A DNA stretch of 64,000 nucleotides from Xanthomonas bonasiae (lineage in GTDB: Bacteria; Pseudomonadota; Gammaproteobacteria; Xanthomonadales; Xanthomonadaceae): contig NZ_JAFIWB010000017.1 of NCBI RefSeq assembly GCF_017163705.1, positions 46,817 to 110,816 on the forward strand, written 5' to 3'. Each line of letters opens with the position of its first letter. Position 1 is the stretch's first letter. Positions 8,595 to 19,940 of this stretch are shown here, piece after piece. Below the pieces are notes generated by a model, which did not search any database, had not been told where the DNA came from, and was given only the letters and a program-made list of their open reading frames with translations. The position numbers and the translations under genes were made by a program.

Positions 8595-10221
8595 GTCCAC
8601 CGCACCCGCGCCGGCGACCGGCAGCTTCGCCCCGCTGCGGCATCGCGTGTTCGCGGTGCTGTGGGCGGCCACCGTGCTCGGCAACGTCGGCAGCTTCATG
8701 CGCGACGTCGCCAGTTCCTGGCTGGTCACCGACCTGTCCGACAATCCTGCCGCGGTGGCGCTGATGCAGACCGCGGCGACGCTGCCGGTGTTCCTGCTGG
8801 CGATCCCGGCCGGCGTGTTGTCGGACATCCTCGACCGGCGCCGCTTCCTGATCTGCGTGCAGCTGCTGCTGGCCAGCGTCAGCGCCAGCCTGCTGCTGCT
8901 GTCCAAGACCGGCGCGCTCACGGTCGAATACCTGGTCGCGCTGACTTTCGTCGGCGGCATCGGCAGCGCGCTGATGGGGCCGACCTGGCAGGCGATCGTG
9001 CCGGAGCTGGTGCCGCGCGCCGACCTGAAGAACGCGGTGGCGCTGAACTCGCTGGGCATCAACATCGCGCGCGCGCTGGGCCCGGCCGGCGGCGGCCTGC
9101 TGCTGGCCAGCCTGGGCGCGGCCGCCGCCTACGCCAGCGACGTGCTCAGCTACGTGTTCGTGGTCGCTGCGCTGCTGTGGTGGCCGCGCGCCAAGGTCGC
9201 CGACAGCGGCCTGTCCGAGCAGTTCTTCGGCGCCTTTCGTGCCGGCCTGCGCTATGCCCGCGCCAGCCGCGAGTTGCACGTGGTGCTGCTGCGCGCGGCG
9301 GTGTTCTTCGTGTTCGCCAGTTCGGTGTGGGCGCTGCTGCCGCTGGTGGCGCGGCGCATGCTCGGCGGCAGCGCCGGGTTCTACGGCGTGCTGCTCGGTG
9401 CGGTCGGGGTCGGCGCGATCCTCGGCGCGATCGTGCTGCCGCAGTTGCGCAAGCGCCTGGACGCCGATGGCCTGGTGCTGCTGGCCGCGGTGCTGACCGC
9501 GGCGGTGATGGCGGCGCTGGCGGCCACGCCGTCGCAGACGGTCGCCGTGCTGTTGTTGCTGGTGCTCGGCGTCGGCTGGATCGTGGCGCTGACCACGCTG
9601 AACGGCGTGGCGCAGGCGGTGCTGCCGAACTGGGTGCGCGGCCGCGGCCTGGCGGTGTACCTGACCGTGTTCAACGGCGCCATGGCCGGCGGCAGCCTGG
9701 GCTGGGGGTTGATCGCCGCGCAGCTCGGCATCGCCGCCACGCTGCTGCTCGGCGCCGGCGCGCTGCTGCTGGTCGCGCTGGTGTTCCATCGCCTGCGCCT
9801 GCCCAAGGGCGAGGCCGACCTGCAGCCATCCAACCACTGGCCCGAGCCCTTGCTCAACGCACCGGTGGCGCACGACCGCGGCCCGGTGATGGTGCAGATC
9901 GAATACCGCGTGCGTGCTTCCGACCGGCCGCCGTTCCTGCATGCCTTGCGCGAGCTGTCGCAGGAGCGGCGCCGCGACGGCGCCTACGCCTGGGGCATCA
10001 CCGAGCACAGCAACGAGCCGGAGCGGGTGATGGAATGGTTCCTGGTCGAATCCTGGGCCGAGCATCTGCGCCAGCATCAGCGCGTCTCGCATGCCGACGC
10101 CGACCTGCAGGACGCCGCGCTGCGCTACCACATCGGCCCGGAGCGGCCGGTGGTGCACCATTTTTTGGCGCTGGATCTGCACCAGGCGCCGCCGCCGCCT
10201 GCCGATGGGCGTGGCGGCTAG
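8587..10221 (+). CDS. MFS transporter with soluble C-terminal domain (MFS_3/EntS type)
   Basis: 544 residues. About 400 residues hold roughly 12 membrane segments and the MFS loop motif GVLSDILDRRRF between helices 2 and 3, as in the EntS-like MFS_3 family of drug or siderophore exporters. A soluble C-terminal domain of about 110 residues begins at HDRGPVMVQIEYRV and contains WGITEHSNEPERVMEWFLVESWAEHLRQH, resembling an antibiotic-biosynthesis-monooxygenase (dimeric alpha-beta) fold; this fusion occurs in the family. It closes the seven-gene run and probably exports or imports the compound handled by the upstream enzymes. Confidence 0.85.
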   Translation: MAESTAPAPATGSFAPLRHRVFAVLWAATVLGNVGSFMRDVASSWLVTDLSDNPAAVALMQTAATLPVFLLAIPAGVLSDILDRRRFLICVQLLLASVSASLLLLSKTGALTVEYLVALTFVGGIGSALMGPTWQAIVPELVPRADLKNAVALNSLGINIARALGPAGGGLLLASLGAAAAYASDVLSYVFVVAALLWWPRAKVADSGLSEQFFGAFRAGLRYARASRELHVVLLRAAVFFVFASSVWALLPLVARRMLGGSAGFYGVLLGAVGVGAILGAIVLPQLRKRLDADGLVLLAAVLTAAVMAALAATPSQTVAVLLLLVLGVGWIVALTTLNGVAQAVLPNWVRGRGLAVYLTVFNGAMAGGSLGWGLIAAQLGIAATLLLGAGALLLVALVFHRLRLPKGEADLQPSNHWPEPLLNAPVAHDRGPVMVQIEYRVRASDRPPFLHALRELSQERRRDGAYAWGITEHSNEPERVMEWFLVESWAEHLRQHQRVSHADADLQDAALRYHIGPERPVVHHFLALDLHQAPPPPADGRGG

Positions 10222-10604
10222 CGTGTTTTCAGCGCGGGGTTCCACGCTTGGCGAAGTGGAAGGAGCAGACGTGGCGGGGAGGAAGGGCTTCAGTTGCGAT
10301 GGCGTGTCGGTACCGCCCGTCGCGACTGAAGTCGCTCCCACAGGTGTTGTCCGCGATACGACCGGATGCGCAGACAAACAGACCCGCTGCTTCAGCATGC
10401 CCGTGCGTTAGCCGATGCAGCAACGCCATAACGCCATAGCGCCACCGTAGGAGCGACTTCAGTCGCGACGAACGAAGTCATCGGCACGGCTGTCGAGTGG
10501 ACGCATCGGCGCCGATGTCGCGGCGGCATATCCAGCGCTCACATCGCTGGTCATGAAAGACCAGCGTCGACGGCAGTGCGTAGACCAGAAGCCCGCACCG
10601 TCGC
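10222..10604. other. intergenic region with two facing REP elements
   Basis: 383 bp between two convergent genes. It holds a minus-oriented REP at 10319-10341 and a plus-oriented REP at 10447-10469 (separate entry), and a possible decayed copy near 10278-10300 (GGGCTTCAGTTGCGAT). I see no gene. The REP hairpins may act as bidirectional transcription end points. Confidence 0.6.
10319..10469. repeat. pair of inverted REP elements (GTAG type)
   Basis: Core of the element is GTRGGAGSGRCTTCAGYC followed by SCGAC, itself able to fold (GCGACTTCAGTCGC). Copy 1, minus orientation, 10319-10341; copy 2, plus orientation, 10447-10469. They resemble the GTAG-headed REPs of Stenotrophomonas and other xanthomonads that are mobilised by RAYT transposases; no RAYT gene is present here. 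Confidence 0.82.
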
Positions 10605-11447
10605 CTACTCCACCTCGGCCACGCTCGCGCTATAGGTCGCGCCATCGCGGCGCACCCGCACCGCGCCGCCGAACACCGCCGACAACGGCGCATCGGCCAA
10701 CAGTTCCTCGCGCGTGCCGTCGGCATACACATGGCCGCCGCGCAGCAGGATCACCCGCTCGATCTCCGGCACGATCTCCTCGATGTGGTGGGTCACCAGC
10801 ACCAGGGTGATGCCCTGGCGGGCGAGGTCGCGCATCGTCGCCAGCAGGTGCTGGCGCGCGATCAGGTCCAGCCCGGTGCTGGGTTCGTCCAGCAGCAGCG
10901 CCTGCGGCCGGTTGACCAGCGCCCGCGCGATCAGCACGCGCCGGGTCTCGCCGGCCGACAGTTCCGCATACGGCCGCTGCAGCAGCGGCAACGCATGCGC
11001 CAGCTGCAGCGCCTCGCGCGCGCGATCGCGCATGGTCTGGGTCACTTCGCGATGCGGCGGCACCACGTAGCTGGCGAAGAAGCCCGACAGCACTGCGCTC
11101 TCCACGTCCAGCCCGGGCATGTCGGCGAGATTGACGCTGAGGTCGCCGGTGACGATGCCCAGCTGGCTGCGCAGCCGGTCCACCTGCCAGCGGCTCTGTC
11201 CCAGCACCCGTACCGGCGCGGCTTCGCCGGCGCGCGCCAGCGGATACAGCTCGCGCGTGATCAGCTTGATGAACGAGGACTTGCCGCAGCCGTTCGGGCC
11301 GAGCAGCGCGGTGTGCTGGCCGAGCTCGATGCGCAGGCTCAGCTCGTGCAGCACGCGCACCTGGCCGCGCACCACGCTGGCGCGGTCCAGTTCGATCAGC
11401 GGCGCGGCGGCCGGCATGGGAGTTGCATCGGGGAGGGGGGCGGACAT
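10605..11447 (-). CDS. ABC transporter ATP-binding protein without a linked permease
   Basis: 280 residues with a complete ABC cassette: Walker A GPNGCGKSS, Q-loop region LGIVTGDLS, signature LSAGETRR, Walker B ALLLDEPSTGLD and switch histidine in LVTHHIEEI. A single cassette of this kind with no membrane partner beside it resembles the ModF/YhaQ-like and Uup-adjacent ATPases of unclear role. The start at 11447 is an ATG; transcription is divergent from the desaturase gene 141 bp away. A partner permease may be encoded elsewhere, or the protein may be regulatory. Confidence 0.85.
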   Translation of the reverse strand: MSAPLPDATPMPAAAPLIELDRASVVRGQVRVLHELSLRIELGQHTALLGPNGCGKSSFIKLITRELYPLARAGEAAPVRVLGQSRWQVDRLRSQLGIVTGDLSVNLADMPGLDVESAVLSGFFASYVVPPHREVTQTMRDRAREALQLAHALPLLQRPYAELSAGETRRVLIARALVNRPQALLLDEPSTGLDLIARQHLLATMRDLARQGITLVLVTHHIEEIVPEIERVILLRGGHVYADGTREELLADAPLSAVFGGAVRVRRDGATYSASVAEVE

Positions 11448-11588
11448 GGAAGTGAAACCGTTCTGTGATCAAGAGCGCGCAGCGGCTGAATACCGTACGC
11501 AGGCGATGGGTGAAGTTTGCCGCCACTGGCCCCATCATGTCTCCTATACCAACCTGGCGCACGCCTTCACCGGCCTGGAGTTCTGGCA

Positions 11589-12785
11589 ATGTCCGACGCG
11601 ATCCTCGATTTCCTCAGCACCGGCCTGCTCGACGTCGGCTGGTGGGGCATGCTGGCGGTGCTGCTGGTGTTCACCCAGCTGACCATCTTCGCGGTGACCC
11701 TGTACCTGCACCGCAGCCAGGCGCACCGCGGCGTCGATTTCCATCCGCTGCTGTCGCACTTCTTCCGCTTCTGGACCTGGTTCACCACCTCGATGATCAC
11801 CAAGGAGTGGGTGGCGATCCATCGCAAGCACCACGCCAAGGTGGAAACCGACGAGGATCCGCACAGCCCGCAGACCAAGGGCATCGGCCGCGTGTTCTGG
11901 CGCGGCGTGGAGCTGTACCGCGAAGCGCGCGCCATGCGCGGCGACATCGAGCAGTACGGCAAGGGCGCCCCGGACGACTGGATCGAGCGCCGCCTGTACA
12001 CCGCGCACGCGAACTGGGGGCCCATCGCCCTGTTCGCCTTCAACTTCCTGCTGTTCGGCCTGCCCGGCATCGCCCTGTGGGCGTTGCAGATGGCCTGGAT
12101 CCCGTTCTGGGCGGCCGGCGTGGTCAACGGCCTCGGCCACTGGTGGGGCTACCGCAACTTCGAATCGGCCGACACCTCGACCAACCTGACCCCGTGGGCG
12201 CTGTGGATCGGCGGCGAAGAACTGCACAACAACCACCACGCGTTCCCGAGTTCGGCGCGCTTCTCGATGCGGCGCTGGGAACTGGACATCGGCTGGGTCG
12301 CGATCCGCGCGCTGGCCGCATTGCGCCTGGCCAAGATCCTGCGCGTGGCGCCGACCCTGGACGTGCGCCCGAACATCGCCGTGCCCGATGCCGACACCCT
12401 GCGCGCGCTGCTTTCGCACCGTTTCCAGGCGATGACCGACTACCAGCGCAACGTCTTCACCCCGGCGCTGAAGGAAGAGGCCGCGCAGGCCGGCGCCAAG
12501 CTGCGCCAACTGCTGCCGCGGCGCCTGCGCAAGGGTTTGGTCGACGACGGCCGCTGGCTCAAGCCGGACGCGCGCGAACAGCTGCAGCACTGGGTCGCGC
12601 AGCGCCCGCGCATGCGCACCCTGGTCGAGCACCGCGCACGCCTGGCCGCCCTGCTGGAAGCGCGCAGCCACGACGCCAGCGAACGCCTGAAGCAACTGCA
12701 GGCCTGGTGCCACGACGCCGAGGCCAGCGGCATCGCCGCGTTGCAGGCGTATGCGGCGCGGTTGAAGGGCTACGCGTTGGCATGA
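11589..12785 (+). CDS. membrane fatty acid desaturase (DesA3/acyl-CoA desaturase type)
   Basis: 398 residues from the ATG at 11589 (GGAG upstream). The three histidine boxes of membrane di-iron desaturases are present: HRSQAHRG, HRKHH and HNNHH, with hydrophobic helices between them (GMLAVLLVFTQLTIFAVTLYL, IALFAFNFLLFGLPGIALWAL). It should insert a cis double bond into acyl chains, adjusting membrane fluidity. The C-terminal 110 residues are a charged helical extension (TDYQRNVFTPALKEEAAQAGAKL onward) found in proteobacterial members. A 10-bp inverted repeat 26 nt after the stop may be its terminator. Confidence 0.9.
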   Translation: MSDAILDFLSTGLLDVGWWGMLAVLLVFTQLTIFAVTLYLHRSQAHRGVDFHPLLSHFFRFWTWFTTSMITKEWVAIHRKHHAKVETDEDPHSPQTKGIGRVFWRGVELYREARAMRGDIEQYGKGAPDDWIERRLYTAHANWGPIALFAFNFLLFGLPGIALWALQMAWIPFWAAGVVNGLGHWWGYRNFESADTSTNLTPWALWIGGEELHNNHHAFPSSARFSMRRWELDIGWVAIRALAALRLAKILRVAPTLDVRPNIAVPDADTLRALLSHRFQAMTDYQRNVFTPALKEEAAQAGAKLRQLLPRRLRKGLVDDGRWLKPDAREQLQHWVAQRPRMRTLVEHRARLAALLEARSHDASERLKQLQAWCHDAEASGIAALQAYAARLKGYALA

Positions 12786-13177
12786 GGCGCGGTGTCCCGC
12801 AGCCGTTTCGCGAACGCCGCCTCGTGCGGCGTTCGTCGTTCATGGCAGCGCTCGTGGCATTGGCCGTGCTTGGCGGCGCCGTCGGCGCCGCCAGCGCGCA
12901 GGTGGTCGATACCACCGGAAGCTACCTGCAGCGTATGGACCGCGACGGCGACGGCCGCGTCAGCCTGGACGAATACCTGGCCTGGATGAGCTACGCCTTC
13001 GACGCCCGCGACCTCGACCACGACGGCGTGCTCAGCCCCGCCGAACTCCCCGGCGGCCGCGGCAAGCCGATCAGTCGCGCTCAGCACCAGGCGACCTTGA
13101 CGGCCCGCTTTCGCAAGCAGGACAGCAATGGCGATGGTTATCTTAGTGCCAGGGAGCTGGCGGCGCCGCCGCAGTAA
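12782..13177 (+). CDS. exported EF-hand calcium-binding protein
   Basis: 131 residues if the ATG at 12782 (4-nt ATGA overlap with the desaturase) is used. Three EF-hand-like loops are visible: [24 protein letters not shown] and [12 protein letters not shown], preceded by a hydrophobic signal segment ([19 protein letters not shown]). The start is uncertain. A perfect hairpin sits at 12811-12835 inside the first codons; a GTG at 12824 would give [13 protein letters not shown] with a normal basic n-region, and the ATG at 12842 would leave no basic residues. The protein probably binds Ca2+ in the periplasm; target unknown. Confidence 0.78.
   Translation: MRRGVPQPFRERRLVRRSSFMAALVALAVLGGAVGAASAQVVDTTGSYLQRMDRDGDGRVSLDEYLAWMSYAFDARDLDHDGVLSPAELPGGRGKPISRAQHQATLTARFRKQDSNGDGYLSARELAAPPQ
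12811..12835 (+). terminator. 10-bp stem hairpin, possible terminator of the desaturase gene
   Basis: CGAACGCCGC and GCGGCGTTCG form a perfect stem around CTCGT, followed by TCGTT. There is only a weak T stretch. It lies 26 nt after the desaturase stop and within the 5' part of the longest EF-hand reading frame. Confidence 0.5.
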
Positions 13178-13314
13178 GAACCGCAAAACCAATACCGACC
13201 AAGCGGGGCCGTTATTGCCCACATCCGATCTACGAGGGCGCGCTGCGTTTTGACGACAGCGGCAGATTTCCGGCGGCTAAGCTTGTCAATCGAACACCAC
13301 CGAACCAATCCCCC

Positions 13315-14127
13315 ATGCCCGAACTCCCCGAAGTAGAAACCACCCGGCGCGGCCTGGAGCCGCATCTGCTGGGGCGGCGCATCCATGGCGTGATCCTGCG
13401 CCGGCCGGACCTGCGTTGGCCGATCCCGCCGGAGGTGGCGCAGCTGCTGCCGGGGCAGCGCATCGACGGCATCCGCCGCCGCGCGAAGTATCTGCTGCTG
13501 GATACCGCCGCCGGCAGCGCGCTGCTGCACCTGGGCATGTCCGGCAGCCTGCGCGTGCTGCCGGGGGACACGCCGCCGCGGGCGCACGACCATGTCGACA
13601 TCAGCCTGGAAGACGGGCGCGTGCTGCGCTTCAACGATCCGCGCCGGTTCGGTTGCCTGCTGTGGCAGGCGCCGGGCCAGACTCACCCATTGCTCGAGGA
13701 GCTGGGGCCGGAGCCGCTGTCGGTCGAATTCGACGGGGATTACCTGTTCCGGCGCAGCCGTGGCCGCAGTGCGCCGGTAAAGACGTTCTTGATGGACCAA
13801 CGCATCGTGGTCGGAGTCGGGAACATCTATGCCGCCGAAAGCCTGTTCCAGGCAGGAATCAGTCCGCTGCGCGAGGCCGGGGAGGTCTCGCGGGCACGCT
13901 ATGCGCGCCTGGCCGAGGCGGCCAAGGCGATCCTCGGCTACGCCATCGCCCGCGGCGGCACCACCTTGCGCGACTTCATCAGCCCGGACGGCGCGCCCGG
14001 CTATTTCGAGCAGGAACTGGCGGTCTACGGCCGCGAGGGCGAGGCCTGCAAGCGCTGCGGGCGGCCGCTGCGCCACGCCAGCATCGGCCAGCGCGCCAGC
14101 GTCTGGTGCGGGAGCTGCCAGCGCTGA
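13315..14127 (+). CDS. mutM: formamidopyrimidine-DNA glycosylase (Fpg)
   Basis: 270 residues, the usual length. Bifunctional glycosylase/AP lyase that removes 8-oxoguanine and formamidopyrimidines. The mature N terminus [13 protein letters not shown] supplies the catalytic Pro2 and Glu3; Lys near residue 57 (RRRAKYLLL) is the helix-two-turn-helix lysine; the zinc finger is CKRCGRPL with CGSCQR at the C terminus, complete with four cysteines. The ATG at 13315 is fixed by the required MPELPE start. It stands alone, 69 nt before the sigma factor gene. Confidence 0.98.
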   Translation: MPELPEVETTRRGLEPHLLGRRIHGVILRRPDLRWPIPPEVAQLLPGQRIDGIRRRAKYLLLDTAAGSALLHLGMSGSLRVLPGDTPPRAHDHVDISLEDGRVLRFNDPRRFGCLLWQAPGQTHPLLEELGPEPLSVEFDGDYLFRRSRGRSAPVKTFLMDQRIVVGVGNIYAAESLFQAGISPLREAGEVSRARYARLAEAAKAILGYAIARGGTTLRDFISPDGAPGYFEQELAVYGREGEACKRCGRPLRHASIGQRASVWCGSCQR

Positions 14128-14196
14128 CGGGCGGCCGCCGCTGGCCGCCGGCGCGCGCTATAGTCCGCGCGACTCCCGGCCGGAGGAGAGACCGCC

Positions 14197-14763
14197 GTGG
14201 TAGAGACTGCACCCGAGATCACCGTGTGGCTGGACGCCGCGCGCGGCGGCGACCGCGAGGCGCTGGACCGCGTGCTCAGCACGCTCTACCAGGAACTGCA
14301 CAGCATGGCCCGGCGCCAGCTGGCCGGGCAGCAGGCGCAGACCCTGGACGCGACCTCGCTGGTCCACGAGTCCTACCTGAAGCTGCTCGGCGCGCACGGC
14401 ATGGCCCGTTTCGACGGCCGCGCGCACTTCTTCGCCTACGCCGCCTCGGCGATGCGCAGCGTGGTGGTGGATTACGCGCGCAACCGCCTGACCCGCAAGC
14501 GCGGCGGCGATCTCAAACGCGTCGCCGAGATTCCCGAGGACAGCGGCGGGGTGCGCCTGGACGAGGATCTGCTGGCGCTGGACGTGGCGCTGGACCGGCT
14601 GCAGGCGATCGACGAGCGCCTGGCCAAGGTGGTGGAGCTGCGCTATTTCGCCGGCCTGTCCGAACAGGAGATCGCCGAGCTGATGCAGCGCTCCGAACGC
14701 AGCATCCGCCGCGACTGGCAGAAGGCGCGCATCTTCCTGCTGGCGGCGATGCAGGATCACTAG
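14197..14763 (+). CDS. ECF-family RNA polymerase sigma factor (kinase-linked group)
   Basis: 188 residues with a GTG start preceded by a strong GGAGGAGAG. Region 2 is seen in VHESYLKLLG and FFAYAASAMRSVVVDYARNRLTRKRGG, region 4 in LAKVVELRYFAGLSEQEIAELMQRSERSIRRDWQKARIFL. No anti-sigma factor is adjacent; instead a transmembrane Ser/Thr kinase gene starts 18 nt after the stop. This sigma-kinase pairing defines ECF43-type factors, which are activated by phosphorylation in region 2. In Xanthomonas citri such a pair (EcfK/PknS) controls a type VI secretion system, but no secretion genes are found here, so the regulon is unknown. Confidence 0.88.
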   Translation: MVETAPEITVWLDAARGGDREALDRVLSTLYQELHSMARRQLAGQQAQTLDATSLVHESYLKLLGAHGMARFDGRAHFFAYAASAMRSVVVDYARNRLTRKRGGDLKRVAEIPEDSGGVRLDEDLLALDVALDRLQAIDERLAKVVELRYFAGLSEQEIAELMQRSERSIRRDWQKARIFLLAAMQDH

Positions 14764-14781
14764 GACCGACCGGAGCACCGC

Positions 14782-17628
<2,847 letters not shown>

Positions 17629-17633
17629 GTCCG

Positions 17634-17652
17634 GTCGCGGCGGCGCCGCGAC
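17634..17652 (+). terminator. short GC-rich hairpin after the kinase gene
   Basis: Perfect 8-bp stem GTCGCGGC / GCCGCGAC with a 3-nt loop, starting 6 nt after the kinase stop. No T-tract follows, so termination is uncertain. Confidence 0.4.
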
Positions 17653-17736
17653 GCCGGCCGCTCCCGGCACAGTGCCGGCCCCAAGCCGACGTCAGCCCGG
17701 CATCGCCGTCCCGAACGGCCGGCGATCGCCGCTACC

Positions 17737-18114
17737 ATGGGCCACCGCCCTTCGACCCGCCGCGCCGTGCCCGTCCGCCATGTCCTGTTCCTGTGCGCCC
17801 GCAACCGGCTGCGCAGCCCGACCGCCGAGCAGCTGTTCGCCGACTGGCCCGGCATCGAGACCGCATCGGCCGGGATCAATGCCGATGCCGAGACCGCGGT
17901 GACGCCGGAGCTGCTGGCCTGGGCCGACCTGATCTTCGTGATGGAACGGCGCCACCGCAGCAAGCTGTCGGCCGGGTTCCAGCGGCACCTGAGCGGCAAG
18001 CGCATCGTCTGCCTGGACATTCCCGACGACTATGCGTTCATGGATCCGGTGCTGGTGCGGCGGCTGCAGCAAACGGTGACGCCGCATCTGCCGCGGCGTC
18101 ATCCGGCGCTCTGA
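17737..18114 (+). CDS. small low-molecular-weight protein tyrosine phosphatase-like protein
   Basis: 125 residues, shorter than typical LMW-PTPs (about 150). The P-loop C-x5-R is present as CARNRLRS near the N terminus after the strand HVLFLC, followed by SPTAEQLF; the general-acid region appears as DIPDDYAFMDP. This fits a family of compact LMW-PTP-like proteins common in proteobacteria; the substrate is unknown. It lies 108 nt downstream of the kinase gene on the same strand. A functional link with kinase signalling is possible but rests on position only. Confidence 0.72.
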   Translation: MGHRPSTRRAVPVRHVLFLCARNRLRSPTAEQLFADWPGIETASAGINADAETAVTPELLAWADLIFVMERRHRSKLSAGFQRHLSGKRIVCLDIPDDYAFMDPVLVRRLQQTVTPHLPRRHPAL

Positions 18115-18524
18115 GCGGCACGCGGCGTGAGCGCGCGCCGCAGCCCGTCGCCTGACGCGCCGAGCGCGGCAGAGAGTTTCTCACTTGCCGCGCGGGCGCA
18201 TGGCACCCGGCTTGATACGGCTGTGCCGGTGACCCCTGCGGTTCCTCCGCCGCCGCGTCGTCGAAGAAGCGGCGGAGCTGTGGCGTCCGCTCGAGGACTT
18301 CGCCAGCCGCGACCGAAATCGCCACGACCGTCGCCTTCGCTGGTGCCACAGGTGCAGGTGTTCGAATCGGCCCGTGGCCGAAGCCGTGCGCCCTCCTGCG
18401 ACAGCCGCGTCCGCCGGATTGCGCCGAGCGGCAACAGCCGCGGCGCGCAGGCGCAACCGATCGGCTGTCGCCGCGGCCGCAGAGTCGCCACAATCGGGCT
18501 TCCTTCCTCGATCACAGGTTCGCC
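18115..18524. other. 410-bp intergenic region, no gene recognised
   Basis: No credible coding frame, RNA gene or REP copy. There is one GC-rich inverted repeat (TCCGCCGC at 18246-18253 with GCGGCGGA about 15 nt later). The rest shows no structure I can name. Confidence 0.4.
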
Positions 18525-19619
18525 ATGCGCACCGATATGCAGAATGGACGGTGGCGCCCGCGCGAGGCGCTGCTCGCGCTTCTCGGTGCCTGGCCGTTGC
18601 TCGCCGCCGCGGCCCCGGCGACCGCGCCTGGCACCGATGCGACGGCACCGTGGATCATGGACAACGGCGTGGTCCGGCTCACGGTCACGCCGATCCTGGG
18701 CGGGCGCGTGCTGGGCTTCCAGCGCAGCGGCGGGCCCAACCTGATCAAGGTCGGCGACGCGGTGCAGCGCCAGCCGCTGCCGACGGTCAGCGCGGCGGCC
18801 AACGATATCCCCTATTTCGGCCACGACGTCTGGGTCGGGCCGCAGAGCGCGTGGTGGCAGCACCAGGACGCCAATCCGGCGCGGCGCGCGGCGCATGCGA
18901 ACTGGCCGCCGGACCCGTACCTGAGCTTCGCCACCACCACCGTCGTCGCGCGCGCGCCGCAGCGCTTGCAGCTGCGCGGCGTGGACAGCCCGGTCAGCGG
19001 CGTGCGGCTGCGCAAGACCTTCGCGCTGTCGCCGCGGCGCGCCGACAGCGTGCTGCTGCAGGTGCAGGCGCAGAACGTGCGCACGACCGCGGTGGCCTGG
19101 GACCTGTGGTTCAACACCCGGGTGAGCGCGGCCACGCGGGTGCTGGTGCCGGTCGCGGCCGCTGCCGATATCCGCGTGCAGCCCAGCGACGGCGCCGGCT
19201 ACGCGCCGCCGCAGTACGTGGTGCAGGATGGCCTGATGACCCTGGCGGCTGCGCCGCCGGGCAGCGCCGGACAGCGCGGCAAGCTGCTGCTGCAGCCGTC
19301 GGCCGGCTGGATCGCCGCCTTCTCCGGCGATCAGGCCTGGGTGATCCGCTTCGCCCACCAGCCGCTTGCGCGCATCCATCCCGAGCAGGGCCAGGTCGAG
19401 TTCTACCTGGATGCGTCGGCTTCCGATCCGGGCGGCGGCTTGCTGGAAATGGAAGTGCACGCGCCGTACCGGACCCTGGCCCCGGGCCAGAACATGCAGG
19501 CCGAGGAGCAATGGACGTTGCTGGACTACGCCGGCGGCGACGACCCGGCGCAGCAGCGCAGTTTCCTGTGCCGGCACGCCGCAGCGCTGGCGTTGAAGGG
19601 GGCGTGCCCGACGCCCTAG
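18525..19619 (+). CDS. secreted DUF4380-family protein
   Basis: 364 residues. An N-terminal export signal (ALLALLGAWPLLAAAAPATA) is followed by a beta-rich domain: WIMDNGVVRLTVTPILGGRVLGFQRSGG, DVWVGPQSAWW, WPPDPYLSFATTTV, FALSPRRADSVLLQVQAQN, and WVIRFAHQPLARI. This matches DUF4380, whose fold resembles galactose-mutarotase-like sugar-binding beta-sandwiches; activity is unknown. A second in-frame ATG lies four codons in. It stands 321 nt upstream of opgD in the same direction. A periplasmic role on a carbohydrate is plausible from the fold only. Confidence 0.75.
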   Translation: MRTDMQNGRWRPREALLALLGAWPLLAAAAPATAPGTDATAPWIMDNGVVRLTVTPILGGRVLGFQRSGGPNLIKVGDAVQRQPLPTVSAAANDIPYFGHDVWVGPQSAWWQHQDANPARRAAHANWPPDPYLSFATTTVVARAPQRLQLRGVDSPVSGVRLRKTFALSPRRADSVLLQVQAQNVRTTAVAWDLWFNTRVSAATRVLVPVAAAADIRVQPSDGAGYAPPQYVVQDGLMTLAAAPPGSAGQRGKLLLQPSAGWIAAFSGDQAWVIRFAHQPLARIHPEQGQVEFYLDASASDPGGGLLEMEVHAPYRTLAPGQNMQAEEQWTLLDYAGGDDPAQQRSFLCRHAAALALKGACPTP

Positions 19620-19940
19620 GGCGCCTCCTCAATCCCCAGGTAGATCGCGCCGCTCTTGTGCGTGGAGGCAAGCAAGGGCGAGACGGCGTGGCGGCGTTCC
19701 GCCCGGGCGATGACCTAGCGCCGAAAGCGCACAAACGCGGCCCCGCGGGTTGGAGCCAGGCCGCCAGTCGGCGCCGCGCGGCTTGACCTGACCGCCCGTC
19801 AGGCGCTGCGCCATGCGGCACCCGCTGGCGGCCCGACAGACCCAGCGCGCCCTACCCGGGAACCGATGACACGCCGCCTTAGCTCTCGCGTTTAACGCCG
19901 CTTGTCTATGATGGAGGCCCTTTCCGCTTCGATCCGGCCC
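19620..19940. other. 321-bp gap before opgD, nothing recognised
   Basis: No gene or repeat was recognised. The opgD promoter is presumably here, but no convincing -35/-10 pair could be picked. In-frame ATGs at 19908 and 19911 offer alternative opgD starts. Confidence 0.4.

Noticed and set aside
10278..10300. A third REP copy (GGGCTTCAGTTGCGAT)
   Set aside because: Too degenerate to count; mentioned only in the gap description.
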